Source: Chryseobacterium shigense (GTDB taxonomy: Bacteria; Bacteroidota; Bacteroidia; Flavobacteriales; Weeksellaceae). From it: a stretch of DNA of 64,000 nucleotides. A program made the translations under genes and the position numbers. The stretch lies in NCBI RefSeq assembly GCF_014207845.1, contig NZ_JACHLC010000005.1, positions 1-64,000 on the forward strand. The letters run 5' to 3'. The notes under the pieces were generated by a model. The model was not told where the DNA came from. It did no database searches and was given only the letters and a program-made list of their open reading frames with translations. This document shows, one piece after another, positions 32,966 through 40,668 of this stretch (positions within the stretch are counted from its first letter, which is position 1; each line of letters opens with the position of its first letter).

Positions 32966-34852
32966 CTAATGTGAAGTTTCCTCATCATTTTCTTCATCCA
33001 CTGATGAGGATCCTTCCCAATTCCTGTTATCAAAATTAAGATTGTCATAGGCTAACAATTCCTCCTCTCGCTGGAGGATTTCTTTTGTAGTAAACAGAAG
33101 TATCTCATCATCTTCTTTCGCCTTAGCCAGCCTTCTGATCGATGCTTTATCTATAGCCATAAACCTTTGTCCCAGGCGCCTTGCCGCATATTTTCTCATT
33201 CCGGTTTCATGAAGGACATCTACAGCCATATCTACGGCAGTTCCTAATGTTTCGCGGTAAATATTTTCAATACCGTTGTTGAGGTAATTGTAAGCATCAA
33301 TCCTGTTTTTAGCTCTTACGAAAATCCGTACTTTCGGATAATGCTCTCTTACCAGGTCGGCAATAAATTTATTATCGTCTGAATCATCAAGACAGAGCAC
33401 CAGAATTTCTGCGTCTTCAATTCCTGCAGCCCTTAAAATGGGAATTCTTGTAGCATCTCCGTAATATACTTTAAAACCATAGCTTCTCAACAGTTTTACA
33501 CGATCAGAATCCCGGTCCAGAACCGTTGCCGAAATTTTGTTTGCCTTTAAAAGACGTCCTACCGTACTCCCAAAATGTCCGAAACCAACAATAATGATCT
33601 TTTTCTGGCTTATAGTATTGTCTAGAATACTGAAATCATTATCTGAATCAGGGATTTCTTGAATAAACTTGGGCGTAATGAACTTGTCATTGATGATCAG
33701 AAGAATAGGTGTAATACACATTGTAATTGCCGTAACAGCCATCATCTGCGCGTTGAGTTCCGGACTCAGAAGATAAAGATCCGATGCATAGTTGATCAAA
33801 ACAAATGCAAACTCTCCAACCTGGGAAAGGGCAAATGCATAAAACAAACTCTGCGGAGTATCAATCCTGAAGAACTTTCCGATAGCATACAGAACAACAA
33901 ATTTAACAGCTAATACTGCAAAAACAGTAGAAAAAATAAACAGAGGATCCTGCTGAATAATATTAAAATTGATTGTAGAGCCTACGCTTACAAAAAATAC
34001 CGCTAATAATAATCCTTTAAACGGATTGATCTGCGCTTCCAGCTCATGCCGGAATTCACTGTTAGCAAGCATTACCCCCGCAAGGAAAGCTCCCAGCGCG
34101 GGCGAAAGTCCTATAGCTACCATCAGTTCAGAAACTCCAATCACTAAAAATAATGAGGAAGCTGTAAGCAATTCCGTCATGCCTGACTTTGAAACGTATC
34201 TTAAAAAAGGAACAAACACATATCTTCCCAAAAGAATCAGGATGGCTACCCCTAAAATCACCGTACCCGCCTGCAGCCATTGTGGAAGTTTCTGGATCAG
34301 TATCTGTATATCATTATTATGATGGCTTGCTTTATAGTTGGCAATGACCGGAAGAATGGCCAGAATAGGAATCACGGCAATATCCTGAAACAGAAGAGTA
34401 GAGAAGGAAGCTTCTCCGGCCATAGTTTTAAAATTATTTTTTTCCTGAAGCGTTTGGAGCACAATGGCAGTAGAAGAAAGTGCAAAGCACATCGCAATAG
34501 CAATGGCTTTATCAATTCTCCACCCGGCAATGATGAAAACCAGGAAGAGAAGTGAAATAGAAAGGAGCATCTGTGTAAGACCAAGACCCACGATCTTCTT
34601 CCGCATTTCCCAGAATTTTCTGGGTTCAAGTTCCAGCCCTACTAAGAAAAGAAGCATAATCACCCCAAATTCACTGGCATGCATAATGTCGTTAACATCT
34701 TTTCCGGTAAGCCTCAGAACATATGGGCCAATAATGATGCCTCCCAGAATATACCCGATTACAGAACTTAGTCCCAATTTTCTGGCCAGCGGAACCATAA
34801 TAATGGCCACACCTAAGAAAATTAACGTATTCATCGCTAAACTGGACTCCAT
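32966..34852 (-). CDS. CPA2-family K+/H+ antiporter with TrkA-N domain (KefB/KefC-like)
   Basis: A 628-residue membrane protein. The first 390 residues form a sodium/hydrogen-exchanger domain with about 12-13 helices, including GVIMLLFLVGLELEP and GLSPALGAFLAGVMLANS. A Rossmann-type TrkA-N (KTN) domain follows with GFGHFGSTVGRLL, then a charged C-terminal region. The layout is that of KefB/KefC potassium efflux systems that protect against electrophiles and are gated by NAD(H) or glutathione adducts. The gene 3 bp upstream on the same strand encodes a KefF-like flavoprotein, which strongly supports this reading. Whether glutathione is the ligand in this organism is unknown. Confidence 0.92.
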   Translation of the reverse strand: MESSLAMNTLIFLGVAIIMVPLARKLGLSSVIGYILGGIIIGPYVLRLTGKDVNDIMHASEFGVIMLLFLVGLELEPRKFWEMRKKIVGLGLTQMLLSISLLFLVFIIAGWRIDKAIAIAMCFALSSTAIVLQTLQEKNNFKTMAGEASFSTLLFQDIAVIPILAILPVIANYKASHHNNDIQILIQKLPQWLQAGTVILGVAILILLGRYVFVPFLRYVSKSGMTELLTASSLFLVIGVSELMVAIGLSPALGAFLAGVMLANSEFRHELEAQINPFKGLLLAVFFVSVGSTINFNIIQQDPLFIFSTVFAVLAVKFVVLYAIGKFFRIDTPQSLFYAFALSQVGEFAFVLINYASDLYLLSPELNAQMMAVTAITMCITPILLIINDKFITPKFIQEIPDSDNDFSILDNTISQKKIIIVGFGHFGSTVGRLLKANKISATVLDRDSDRVKLLRSYGFKVYYGDATRIPILRAAGIEDAEILVLCLDDSDDNKFIADLVREHYPKVRIFVRAKNRIDAYNYLNNGIENIYRETLGTAVDMAVDVLHETGMRKYAARRLGQRFMAIDKASIRRLAKAKEDDEILLFTTKEILQREEELLAYDNLNFDNRNWEGSSSVDEENDEETSH

Positions 34853-34855
34853 ATA

Positions 34856-35377
34856 TTATTGATTGAGTAGTTCTGTAAATTCTTTCTTATGTAAAATAAT
34901 GTCTTTTTTGCTTAGTTTATTGGCTTCGTAAACGATTTTAATGTGTTTGATATTAGCTTTAAAAACCTGTAAAGAAACAATAAGTCCACTGATCAGTTCC
35001 TCTACAGTATATTGATAAGTTCCGTTTTTATTAAATGATCTTTCTTTTCCACCTGTTGTTATGAGGATATAGACCTCCTTTCCTTCTAATGGGTTGCTTT
35101 CCCCTTCCTTCAGCCAGTCTCTATCGAAGACTTCGTCAATCCATAATCTTAGCAATGGTGGTATTCCAAACCATATTAATGGGAACTGGAAAATAAAACG
35201 GTCGTAGTTTTTTAATCTTTTTCTTTCCCTGAAGGCGGCAATGTGAAAATCGGGATATTCTTCGTAAAGATCCCTGAGGGTATAATGCTGGTGGCGGACA
35301 TAGAAATTCATGAGCTCCACATTTGAGTTTGAGTGCTCTAAATAAGGATGTGCAAAAACTACCAGCGTCTTCTTCAT
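34856..35377 (-). CDS. NAD(P)H-dependent oxidoreductase, KefF/KefG-like antiporter partner
   Basis: A 173-residue flavodoxin-fold quinone reductase. Motifs are KTLVVFAHPYLEHSNSN at the N-terminus, FQFPLIWFGIPPLLRLWIDEVF in the middle and LITTGGKERSFNK, which match the ancillary proteins KefF and KefG. These bind FMN, reduce quinones and activate the Kef antiporter. It is translated immediately before the KefC-like gene (3 bp gap), so the two form an operon against toxic electrophiles. Length normal. Confidence 0.9.
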   Translation of the reverse strand: MKKTLVVFAHPYLEHSNSNVELMNFYVRHQHYTLRDLYEEYPDFHIAAFRERKRLKNYDRFIFQFPLIWFGIPPLLRLWIDEVFDRDWLKEGESNPLEGKEVYILITTGGKERSFNKNGTYQYTVEELISGLIVSLQVFKANIKHIKIVYEANKLSKKDIILHKKEFTELLNQ

Positions 35378-35516
35378 AAGCCTGTTTTCAGTAAATATAA
35401 TGAAAAAATAATGAATAAAAAACGGATTTTATGAGGTTTTATTAATTTTTTAATATATAAAATTAATATAACATTGAAATAAAGCAAAGAAGCGACTTAA
35501 TTTTAATGTATTACAT

Positions 35517-35542
35517 AAAAAAATCGGGCAATCAGCCCGATT
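35517..35542 (-). terminator. Terminator of the LemA-TPM operon
   Basis: AATCGGGC (35522-35529) pairs with GCCCGATT (35535-35542), loop of 5 nt; on the minus strand a seven-T run follows. It lies 24 bp past the stop codon at 35567. Confidence 0.85.
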
Positions 35543-35566
35543 ATATTGAATGTTCGTTATATTCTA

Positions 35567-36379
35567 TTACCATCCTCCGGAAGCACCACCGCCTCCAAAG
35601 CTGCCTCCACCACCGAAACCGCCAAATCCTCCGCCACCACCGGAACTTCCGCCACCAAAACCGCCTCCTCCGAAGCTGCCCGGGAATGGAAAGAATCCAC
35701 CGGGATAATTTCTGCGTCCTCTTCTGGTGATGATCACATCATCGTCATCATTATTGCCGCCGCCACGTCCTCCGCCTCTGTTACCAAAAATAATGGCCAG
35801 CAGAATGAAGATAACAAAAGCAATGATCAGGATTTTAAACGCACTTCCATTACCGGAAGGTGCTGTATCTTCTACAGGTTTGAATTTTCCCTGAACAGCC
35901 TCCATAATTGCTGAGGTACCACGATTGATCCCTTCATACCATTGCCCCTGCCTGAAATTGGGAGTAACAATATAATCAAGAATCTGTCCTGAAACAGAAG
36001 CCGTGAGATACTGTTCAACAGCTCTTCCCTGTTGGATAGACATTGTATGGTCTTCTGTAGCAATCAGGAAAACAACACCATTGTCAACTCCTTTTTTTCC
36101 GATTTTCCATTGTTCACCGAACATGGTTGCCAGGAAATTAACGTCTTCCCCTTTTGTAGAAGGAATAATAATTACCTCAATTTCTGTGGAAGTAGAGTCC
36201 GCAAATTTGATGAGCTTATTGTTCAGTTCATCTTTTTCCTGTTGGGTGAGCAGCCCTGCCTGATCAAACACAGGGTACAGGACCGCCGGTTTTTGCGGAA
36301 TAGTGTACTGTGCAGATACAAAAGTGTAAAAGCAGAGAAGTATAAATGAAAATACTATTTTAAGAGAACGTAATTTCAT
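35567..36379 (-). CDS. TPM domain membrane protein (YgcG-like)
   Basis: A 270-residue protein with a signal peptide (MKLRSLKIVFSFILLCFYTFVSAQ), a TPM domain (about 35-170; LLTQQEKDELNNKL, GVDNGVVFLIATEDH), one membrane segment (ILIIAFVIFILLAIIFG) and a Gly/Phe-rich tail of about 70 residues with a final GASGGW. The ATG at 36379 is chosen because it precedes the signal peptide; an in-frame upstream ATG at 36409 adds only a hydrophilic stretch. It overlaps the preceding TPM gene by 20 bp. TPM proteins help photosystem repair in plants; the bacterial role is unknown. Confidence 0.88.
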   Translation of the reverse strand: MKLRSLKIVFSFILLCFYTFVSAQYTIPQKPAVLYPVFDQAGLLTQQEKDELNNKLIKFADSTSTEIEVIIIPSTKGEDVNFLATMFGEQWKIGKKGVDNGVVFLIATEDHTMSIQQGRAVEQYLTASVSGQILDYIVTPNFRQGQWYEGINRGTSAIMEAVQGKFKPVEDTAPSGNGSAFKILIIAFVIFILLAIIFGNRGGGRGGGNNDDDDVIITRRGRRNYPGGFFPFPGSFGGGGFGGGSSGGGGGFGGFGGGGSFGGGGASGGW

Positions 36380-36788
36380 TGGAGAGCTGGTTGGGATTTT
36401 CTCCTTCAACAGGAAAATATTTTTTTAATTCAAGGCCGGTTTCCAGAATGCCGCTTTTTAAGGCTTTATAATAGTTTCCTTTGGCAAATTCAGCAGCGAT
36501 GTAGTCGTGCAGGTGATCCCAATACGACTGGTGTACTTTCTCGTGAATCCCGATATCGCCGATAATGGTGAGATATTTCTGTTCGAAATTCACATGGAAA
36601 AGCACAGCATTCCTGTCGGCAGTTTTATTCATGCAGAGTTCCTTGAAAACTTCAAATGCAGTTTGTGCGTTTTCAGCTTCTGTGTTCGAGTCAATATGTA
36701 CCCGGATCTCGCCTGTAGAATGTTGTTCTGCCGACTGTATGGTTTCCACAAGGGAATCAATTTGCTGATTTGTCAGAAAACGGTTCAT
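36360..36788 (-). CDS. Soluble TPM domain protein
   Basis: A 142-residue protein consisting of a single TPM-type domain: SLVETIQSAEQHSTGEIRVH, then AVLFHVNFEQKYLTIIGDIG and a helical end. No signal peptide or membrane segment, so it probably stays in the cytoplasm. It overlaps the LemA gene's stop by 1 bp (TAATG) and the next TPM gene by 20 bp, which suggests translational coupling of all three. Function unknown; the constant association of LemA with TPM proteins points to an envelope task. Confidence 0.88.
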   Translation of the reverse strand: MNRFLTNQQIDSLVETIQSAEQHSTGEIRVHIDSNTEAENAQTAFEVFKELCMNKTADRNAVLFHVNFEQKYLTIIGDIGIHEKVHQSYWDHLHDYIAAEFAKGNYYKALKSGILETGLELKKYFPVEGENPNQLSNEITFS

Positions 36789-37393
36789 TATTTAAATACT
36801 TCTGGAGCTTTTTCAGCACCGGCTTCAGCTTTGAAGAAAGGTTTTTCTTTAAAGTTGGTAAAATTGGCCAGAATATTATTCGGGAAGGTCTTGATCGTTG
36901 TATTATAATCTTTGGCAGCATCGTTATAATAAACCGTTTCGGTTCTGATGCTGTTTTCAATTGCTGTATACTCTCTCTGGAAGTTGATATACTGCTGGTC
37001 AGCTTTCAGGTTCGGATAAGATTCCACTACAGCCATTAACCTGCTTAACGCTCCGGATAATTCACCCTGTGCAGCCTGGAATTTAGCCAGATCAGCTTCC
37101 GTCATATTCGTTGGGTCAATGTTGATAGAAGTAGCTTTAGAGCGTGCTTCAACAACTTTTGTCAATGTTTCCTGTTCAAACTTTGAATACGATTTAACCG
37201 TATTTTCAAGATTAGGAATAAGATTGGCCCTTTTCTGATAAACAGTTTCTATATTAGACCATTTGGAGTTGACGTTCTGTTCTTTCGAAACAAAATTGTT
37301 ATACCCGTTTTTCCCCCAGAAGAATATTACACCTACAATAATAAGCAGAGCAATACCGATAGTTCCTGCACTTAGGCAGCCTTTATTTTTCAT
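36788..37393 (-). CDS. lemA: LemA family protein
   Basis: A 201-residue protein with one N-terminal membrane segment (GTIGIALLIIVGVIFFWG) and a long helical domain. LemA signatures are YNNFVSKEQNVNSKWSNIE, YQKRANLIPNLENTVKSY and YPNLKADQQYINFQRE. It is the first gene of a three-gene operon with two TPM proteins. LemA proteins have no settled function. Divergent from folA, 74 bp away. Confidence 0.92.
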   Translation of the reverse strand: MKNKGCLSAGTIGIALLIIVGVIFFWGKNGYNNFVSKEQNVNSKWSNIETVYQKRANLIPNLENTVKSYSKFEQETLTKVVEARSKATSINIDPTNMTEADLAKFQAAQGELSGALSRLMAVVESYPNLKADQQYINFQREYTAIENSIRTETVYYNDAAKDYNTTIKTFPNNILANFTNFKEKPFFKAEAGAEKAPEVFK

Positions 37394-37467
37394 AGTTTAT
37401 TTTTTTAAATTTTTTTGTGCTAACCAAATATACAAATTATGTGCTAATTTTGTAAAAAATTATTAGA

Positions 37468-37962
37468 ATGACAACAATAGTGGTGGCAATGGGAGAGAAG
37501 AACGGGATTGGTTTTGAAAATAAACTGCTGTGGCATCTTCCTAAAGACCTGAAACACTTTAAAGATATTACTTCCGGACATCCGGTAATTATGGGAAGAA
37601 AAACCTATGAAAGTATAGGAAAACCACTGCCTAACCGTACCAATATTGTTATTTCCAGGAAAAAAGACTGGTTTGAAGAAGGAATTCTGATTGTAGGAAG
37701 CATTAAGGAAGCGGTGAAGTTTGCTAAAAAAATTGATGAAAATGTATTCATTATCGGGGGTGGAAATATTTATGAACAGACCATGGAAATTGTTGATAAA
37801 CTTGAAGTTACTCTGGTGAAAGCTGATCTTGAGGCAGATACATTCTTTCCGAAGATTGATTTGAAAATCTGGAAAAAAACGGAAGAAACCTGCCATGAAA
37901 AAGATGAAAAAAATCAATACGATTTTTGTTTTCAGACATTTGAGAGGATTGAGAATAAATAG
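37468..37962 (+). CDS. folA: Dihydrofolate reductase
   Basis: A 164-residue DHFR that reduces dihydrofolate with NADPH. Family motifs: TTIVVAMGEKNGIGFENKLL with the WHLPKDLKHFK segment carrying the catalytic acid, the NADPH-binding VIMGRKTYESIGKPLPNR, and FIIGGGNIYEQTME. Full length. It is the first gene of a + strand stretch; a heptad repeat array begins 9 bp after its stop codon. Confidence 0.96.
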   Translation: MTTIVVAMGEKNGIGFENKLLWHLPKDLKHFKDITSGHPVIMGRKTYESIGKPLPNRTNIVISRKKDWFEEGILIVGSIKEAVKFAKKIDENVFIIGGGNIYEQTMEIVDKLEVTLVKADLEADTFFPKIDLKIWKKTEETCHEKDEKNQYDFCFQTFERIENK

Positions 37963-37970
37963 TTGTGAAA

Positions 37971-38005
37971 TTCTAACTTCTAATTTCTAGCTTCTGACCT
38001 CTAAA
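37971..38005 (+). repeat. Heptanucleotide tandem array after folA
   Basis: Five consecutive 7-bp units of the form YTCTRRN: TTCTAAC, TTCTAAT, TTCTAGC, TTCTGAC, CTCTAAA. The array starts 9 bp after the folA stop codon and ends 6 bp before the -7 element of the next gene. Confidence 0.75.
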
Positions 38006-38010
38006 TTTTC

Positions 38011-38018
38011 TATCTTTG
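38011..38018 (+). promoter_or_regulatory. -7 element of the following membrane-protein gene
   Basis: TATCTTTG, an exact TAnnTTTG match, 19 bp before the ATG at 38037. The -33 zone falls in the heptad array, which would therefore be part of this promoter. Confidence 0.6.
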
Positions 38019-38036
38019 CACTCTTAAAATTGAACA

Positions 38037-38606
38037 ATGAATAAGTACATAAAAATTGTAATTGCAGCAGTTCTTATCCTTTCAGGGCTTTATATGATGA
38101 TTTTCACAAGAAGCCTGGGCTGGGGAGTCGTGGTTTTCCTTCTTGCGGCACTGCCTATTTTACTGTTCTTCAAAAATGAATATATCCTTCTTGCCTTCTG
38201 GCAGTTGAGAAAGCAGAATATGGAAAAAGCAGCGGAATGGCTGAAAGGAATTACGAATTACCAGTCGCAGCTGCATAAATCCCAGTATGGATATTTCCAT
38301 TATCTGCTGGGGTTAACACAGGCTCAGGAACATCCTGCAAAAGTGGAGCCTTTAATGAAAAAAGCTTTGGAATACGGATTGAATATGAAGCACGACAGAG
38401 CAATGGCCACACTGAACCTTGCAGCAGCAGCCATTTCCAAAGGAAGAAAACAGGAAGGGCAGAAACTTCTTGAAGAGGCAAAAAGACTGGACAGTGCAGG
38501 AATGATGACAGACCAGATCAAAATGATGAAAGATCAGCTGAAAATGCCTTCCATGCAGAAACACATGCACAATCCGAATATGAGACAGAGAGGAAAATTC
38601 TTCTAA
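38037..38606 (+). CDS. Membrane-anchored protein with TPR-like region, unknown function
   Basis: A 189-residue protein with two close N-terminal membrane segments (about 7-23 and 26-45) and a helical soluble region (about 50-165) that looks like two or three TPR-type hairpins: AFWQLRKQNMEKAAEWLKG, YFHYLLGLTQAQE, ATLNLAAAAISKGRKQEGQ. The C-terminus is Met- and basic-rich. A scaffold role at the membrane is plausible for TPR-like proteins but cannot be specified. Terminated by a strong hairpin shared with the convergent TRIC-type gene. Confidence 0.75.
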   Translation: MNKYIKIVIAAVLILSGLYMMIFTRSLGWGVVVFLLAALPILLFFKNEYILLAFWQLRKQNMEKAAEWLKGITNYQSQLHKSQYGYFHYLLGLTQAQEHPAKVEPLMKKALEYGLNMKHDRAMATLNLAAAAISKGRKQEGQKLLEEAKRLDSAGMMTDQIKMMKDQLKMPSMQKHMHNPNMRQRGKFF

Positions 38607-38622
38607 GAAAATATACGATACG

Positions 38623-38651
38623 AAAAAAGCACCTGATTCAGGTGCTTTTTT
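38623..38651. terminator. Bidirectional terminator
   Basis: GCACCTGA (38629-38636) pairs with TCAGGTGC (38638-38645), flanked by A6 and T6, so it can end both convergent transcripts. Confidence 0.9.
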
Positions 38652-38670
38652 ATTTTATTAAAGTAAATTA

Positions 38671-39303
38671 TTACATCTCGGAATTTTGATCATAGCCGTA
38701 GAATTTAGGCATCTGCCATTGATATTTTACAGCCAGGGTTCTGATAGCAACAATCAGTAAAATGGTAAAGATCTGTATAAATGTATAGGAAAGCGGAATG
38801 AATTTCGTCATCAGAAGAAATGCAGAACCTCCGACAATACATGCCGTAGCATAAATTTCTTTCCTGAAAATCAGGGGAATCCGGTTCAGGAGAATATCCC
38901 GTATGATTCCTCCGAAACATCCGGTGATCGTACCCAGTGCTACACAGATCAGTGGATGGATATTGGCATTCAGGCCTTTCTGAACTCCGATAATGGTAAA
39001 TAATCCAAGCCCGAAGCTGTCAAAAATAAACAGGGTTACCTTGAAATTCTTTTCGATAGATTTAAAAATCATCGCAAATATGCTTGTTCCCAGAATTAAT
39101 GCACAGGTTAGCAGATCGTGCATCCAGAATACAGGAATGTCCAATAGAAGATCCCTTACAGTTCCTCCGCCTACAGAAGTAACGAAAGCAATAATAAGTA
39201 CCCCGAACGGATCAAGACGTTTCTGCATTGCTGCAAAACTCCCCGACATCGCAAAGGAAACGGTTCCGAGTACTTCTATAGCAAAATTGAACTGTTCGTG
39301 CAT
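38671..39303 (-). CDS. TRIC-type (UPF0126) cation channel family protein
   Basis: A 210-residue membrane protein with seven predicted helices in two repeats, as in the bacterial TRIC (formerly UPF0126/YicG) family. Signatures are ALGTIT-GCFGGIIRDILLN in the second repeat and FVTSVGGGTVRDLLLD in the first, each with the conserved Gly-Gly and Arg-Asp. Bacterial TRIC proteins form trimeric channels for K+ or other monovalent cations. The start codon abuts a heptad repeat array, beyond which lies the four-helix-bundle gene. Confidence 0.9.
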   Translation of the reverse strand: MHEQFNFAIEVLGTVSFAMSGSFAAMQKRLDPFGVLIIAFVTSVGGGTVRDLLLDIPVFWMHDLLTCALILGTSIFAMIFKSIEKNFKVTLFIFDSFGLGLFTIIGVQKGLNANIHPLICVALGTITGCFGGIIRDILLNRIPLIFRKEIYATACIVGGSAFLLMTKFIPLSYTFIQIFTILLIVAIRTLAVKYQWQMPKFYGYDQNSEM

Positions 39304-39348
39304 AATTTATGAGTAATAGGTGATGGGCAATGAGTAATAAAAATTATG
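39301..39348. repeat. Heptad array, left side of the four-helix-bundle cassette
   Basis: Four 7-bp units ATGAGTA, ATAGGTG, ATGGGCA, ATGAGTA (39309-39336), bordered by the inverted pair CATAATTT (39301-39308) and AAATTATG (39341-39348). It is the reverse complement in pattern of the array at 39707-39745. Confidence 0.8.
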
Positions 39349-39352
39349 CCAT

Positions 39353-39706
39353 TTAAAGTTGGGATAATCTAAATTTATATTTGGTCATAACCTTTACGAG
39401 CTCTTCACATTCTGATTTTAAAAATACCATTTTTTCAGAACTTAGGTAATTTAGTTCTTCAATGATTTCGAGCCAAAGTTGAGTTTCATCAATTTCTTCT
39501 ACAACAATACAGATTTTTGCAAATTTTTCTTTTTCTGATCTTGCTCTTGAAACAGCTCTGTAATTGGCTGCAACTGATGTAGCGGATCTTATGATTTGTT
39601 TTCTGATGATGGAAATATCATCAGAATAAGGTAATGAAGATAATGACCTAATTATAAGGATGGAAAAGTTCTTAGTTCTTTCCCGAAAAACCTGGTTGTA
39701 ATCCAT
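39353..39706 (-). CDS. Four-helix bundle protein (S23 / 23S rRNA intervening-sequence protein family)
   Basis: A 117-residue helical protein of the four-helix-bundle family first seen in 23S rRNA intervening sequences. Family motifs are YNQVFRERTKNFSILIIRSL, RKQIIRSATSVAANYRAVSRA (the conserved IxRSxxSVxANxxE/A stretch) and EEIDETQLWLEIIEE. The ATG at 39706 is preferred: an upstream in-frame ATG at 39724 would add six residues encoded by the flanking heptad repeat. Relatives form pentameric barrels and, in diversity-generating retroelements, help cDNA priming, but solitary copies have no known role. It sits between coaD and the TRIC-type gene inside inverted heptad arrays. Confidence 0.88.
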   Translation of the reverse strand: MDYNQVFRERTKNFSILIIRSLSSLPYSDDISIIRKQIIRSATSVAANYRAVSRARSEKEKFAKICIVVEEIDETQLWLEIIEELNYLSSEKMVFLKSECEELVKVMTKYKFRLSQL

Positions 39707-39745
39707 ATTGCCCAAATTACTCATTACCGATTACTCATTGCTTAT
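39707..39745. repeat. Heptad array, right side of the four-helix-bundle cassette
   Basis: Units ATTGCCC, (AA), ATTACTC, ATTACCG, ATTACTC, ATTGCTT (39707-39743). The array includes the stop codon of coaD at 39742-39744 and runs up to the start of the four-helix-bundle gene. The sequence mirrors the left array in inverted orientation. Confidence 0.8.
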
Positions 39746-40206
39746 CGTTCTACTCTTACGGAGTCTGGTACCAGCAGTTCATATTCTCCTCCGTGATTGA
39801 TGATCTCTCTTACAATGCTGCTGCTGATGAAAGACTTTCCGGATGAGGTTAACAGGAATACTGTTTCCAGCTTCTTATGGGCCAGAGTCCGGTTGGTATG
39901 GGCAATGGCTTTTTCGAATTCAAAATCGGCAGGATTTCTTAATCCTCTGATGATGTACTGTGCATTTTTTTCAAAGCAGTAATCTACCGTTAATCCTTCA
40001 AAATAGTCAACTTCCACATTGGGGAATTCGGCGACGGAGTTTTGAATGAATTCCATTCTTTTTTCCAGAGGAAACATGTACTTTTTCTGGGAATTCTGCC
40101 CAATTGCGATAATCAGTTTGTCGAAAAGCGGTGCCGCTCTTTCTATAATATCATAATGTCCCAAGGTAATAGGATCAAAAGATCCGGGGAAAACAGCAAT
40201 TTTCAT
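39742..40206 (-). CDS. coaD: Phosphopantetheine adenylyltransferase
   Basis: A 154-residue nucleotidyltransferase that makes dephospho-CoA from 4'-phosphopantetheine and ATP. Visible motifs: KIAVFPGSFDPITLGHYDII with the HxGH-like TLGH, then YIIRGLRNPADFEFE, and the ISSSIVREI signature near the C-terminus. Length normal. It follows an unknown secreted protein (3 bp) and ddl in a minus-strand run; its stop codon lies inside the heptad array. Confidence 0.96.
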   Translation of the reverse strand: MKIAVFPGSFDPITLGHYDIIERAAPLFDKLIIAIGQNSQKKYMFPLEKRMEFIQNSVAEFPNVEVDYFEGLTVDYCFEKNAQYIIRGLRNPADFEFEKAIAHTNRTLAHKKLETVFLLTSSGKSFISSSIVREIINHGGEYELLVPDSVRVER

Positions 40207-40209
40207 ATT

Positions 40210-40665
40210 CTAGTTGTTTTCGTTTGATTTTTCGTAAAACAGCTCTAAATTTTTGATATTTAGGCTGCAGTTATTATTTAGAACCTGATTGGAAGAAAGA
40301 TTCAGAATCAAATCATTTCTTCCTATTATTTTTGAATTTTTATAAAGCTTTTTAATGGGATGGAACGTGATGGTGCTTTCAAAATTTCCATTTTCATTTT
40401 TTTTAATAATTCCGGAAAATAATGTTGTATTGTCCAGAGAAATAATCTCAAAATAGTTTGGAGCCGTTTCATTATTAATGACTACATCGTTTTTTTTGAC
40501 ATAGTTAAAGCATTTTTTTTCATTCAGATAAATGGCATCCGTTGAAAAATTAATACTTTTCGGTTCCATACCACTTTTGGAAACGCCTAAATCAATCATT
40601 TTTGTATAGTTCTGGGGCAATGCAAAAAAAGGAATTAATAATAAAACAGAAAATAATTTTGCCAT
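40210..40665 (-). CDS. Small secreted protein of unknown function
   Basis: A 151-residue protein with a signal peptide (MAKLFSVLLLIPFFALPQ). The mature part is Asn/Lys-rich with alternating strands (NYFEIISLDNTTLFSGIIKK, NFESTITFHPIKKLYKN) and two cysteines. No domain is recognised. It lies 3 bp after ddl and 3 bp before coaD, so it is surely co-transcribed with them, but the link in function is not clear. Confidence 0.75.
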   Translation of the reverse strand: MAKLFSVLLLIPFFALPQNYTKMIDLGVSKSGMEPKSINFSTDAIYLNEKKCFNYVKKNDVVINNETAPNYFEIISLDNTTLFSGIIKKNENGNFESTITFHPIKKLYKNSKIIGRNDLILNLSSNQVLNNNCSLNIKNLELFYEKSNENN

Positions 40666-40668
40666 TCC

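Noticed and set aside
35546..35914. A Ser/Thr/Ala-rich frame on the + strand
   Set aside because: It is the complement of the Gly-rich tail of the TPM protein.
39722..39724. ATG at 39724 as the start of the four-helix-bundle gene
   Set aside because: The six extra residues come from the heptad array; the ATG at 39706 begins the conserved domain.
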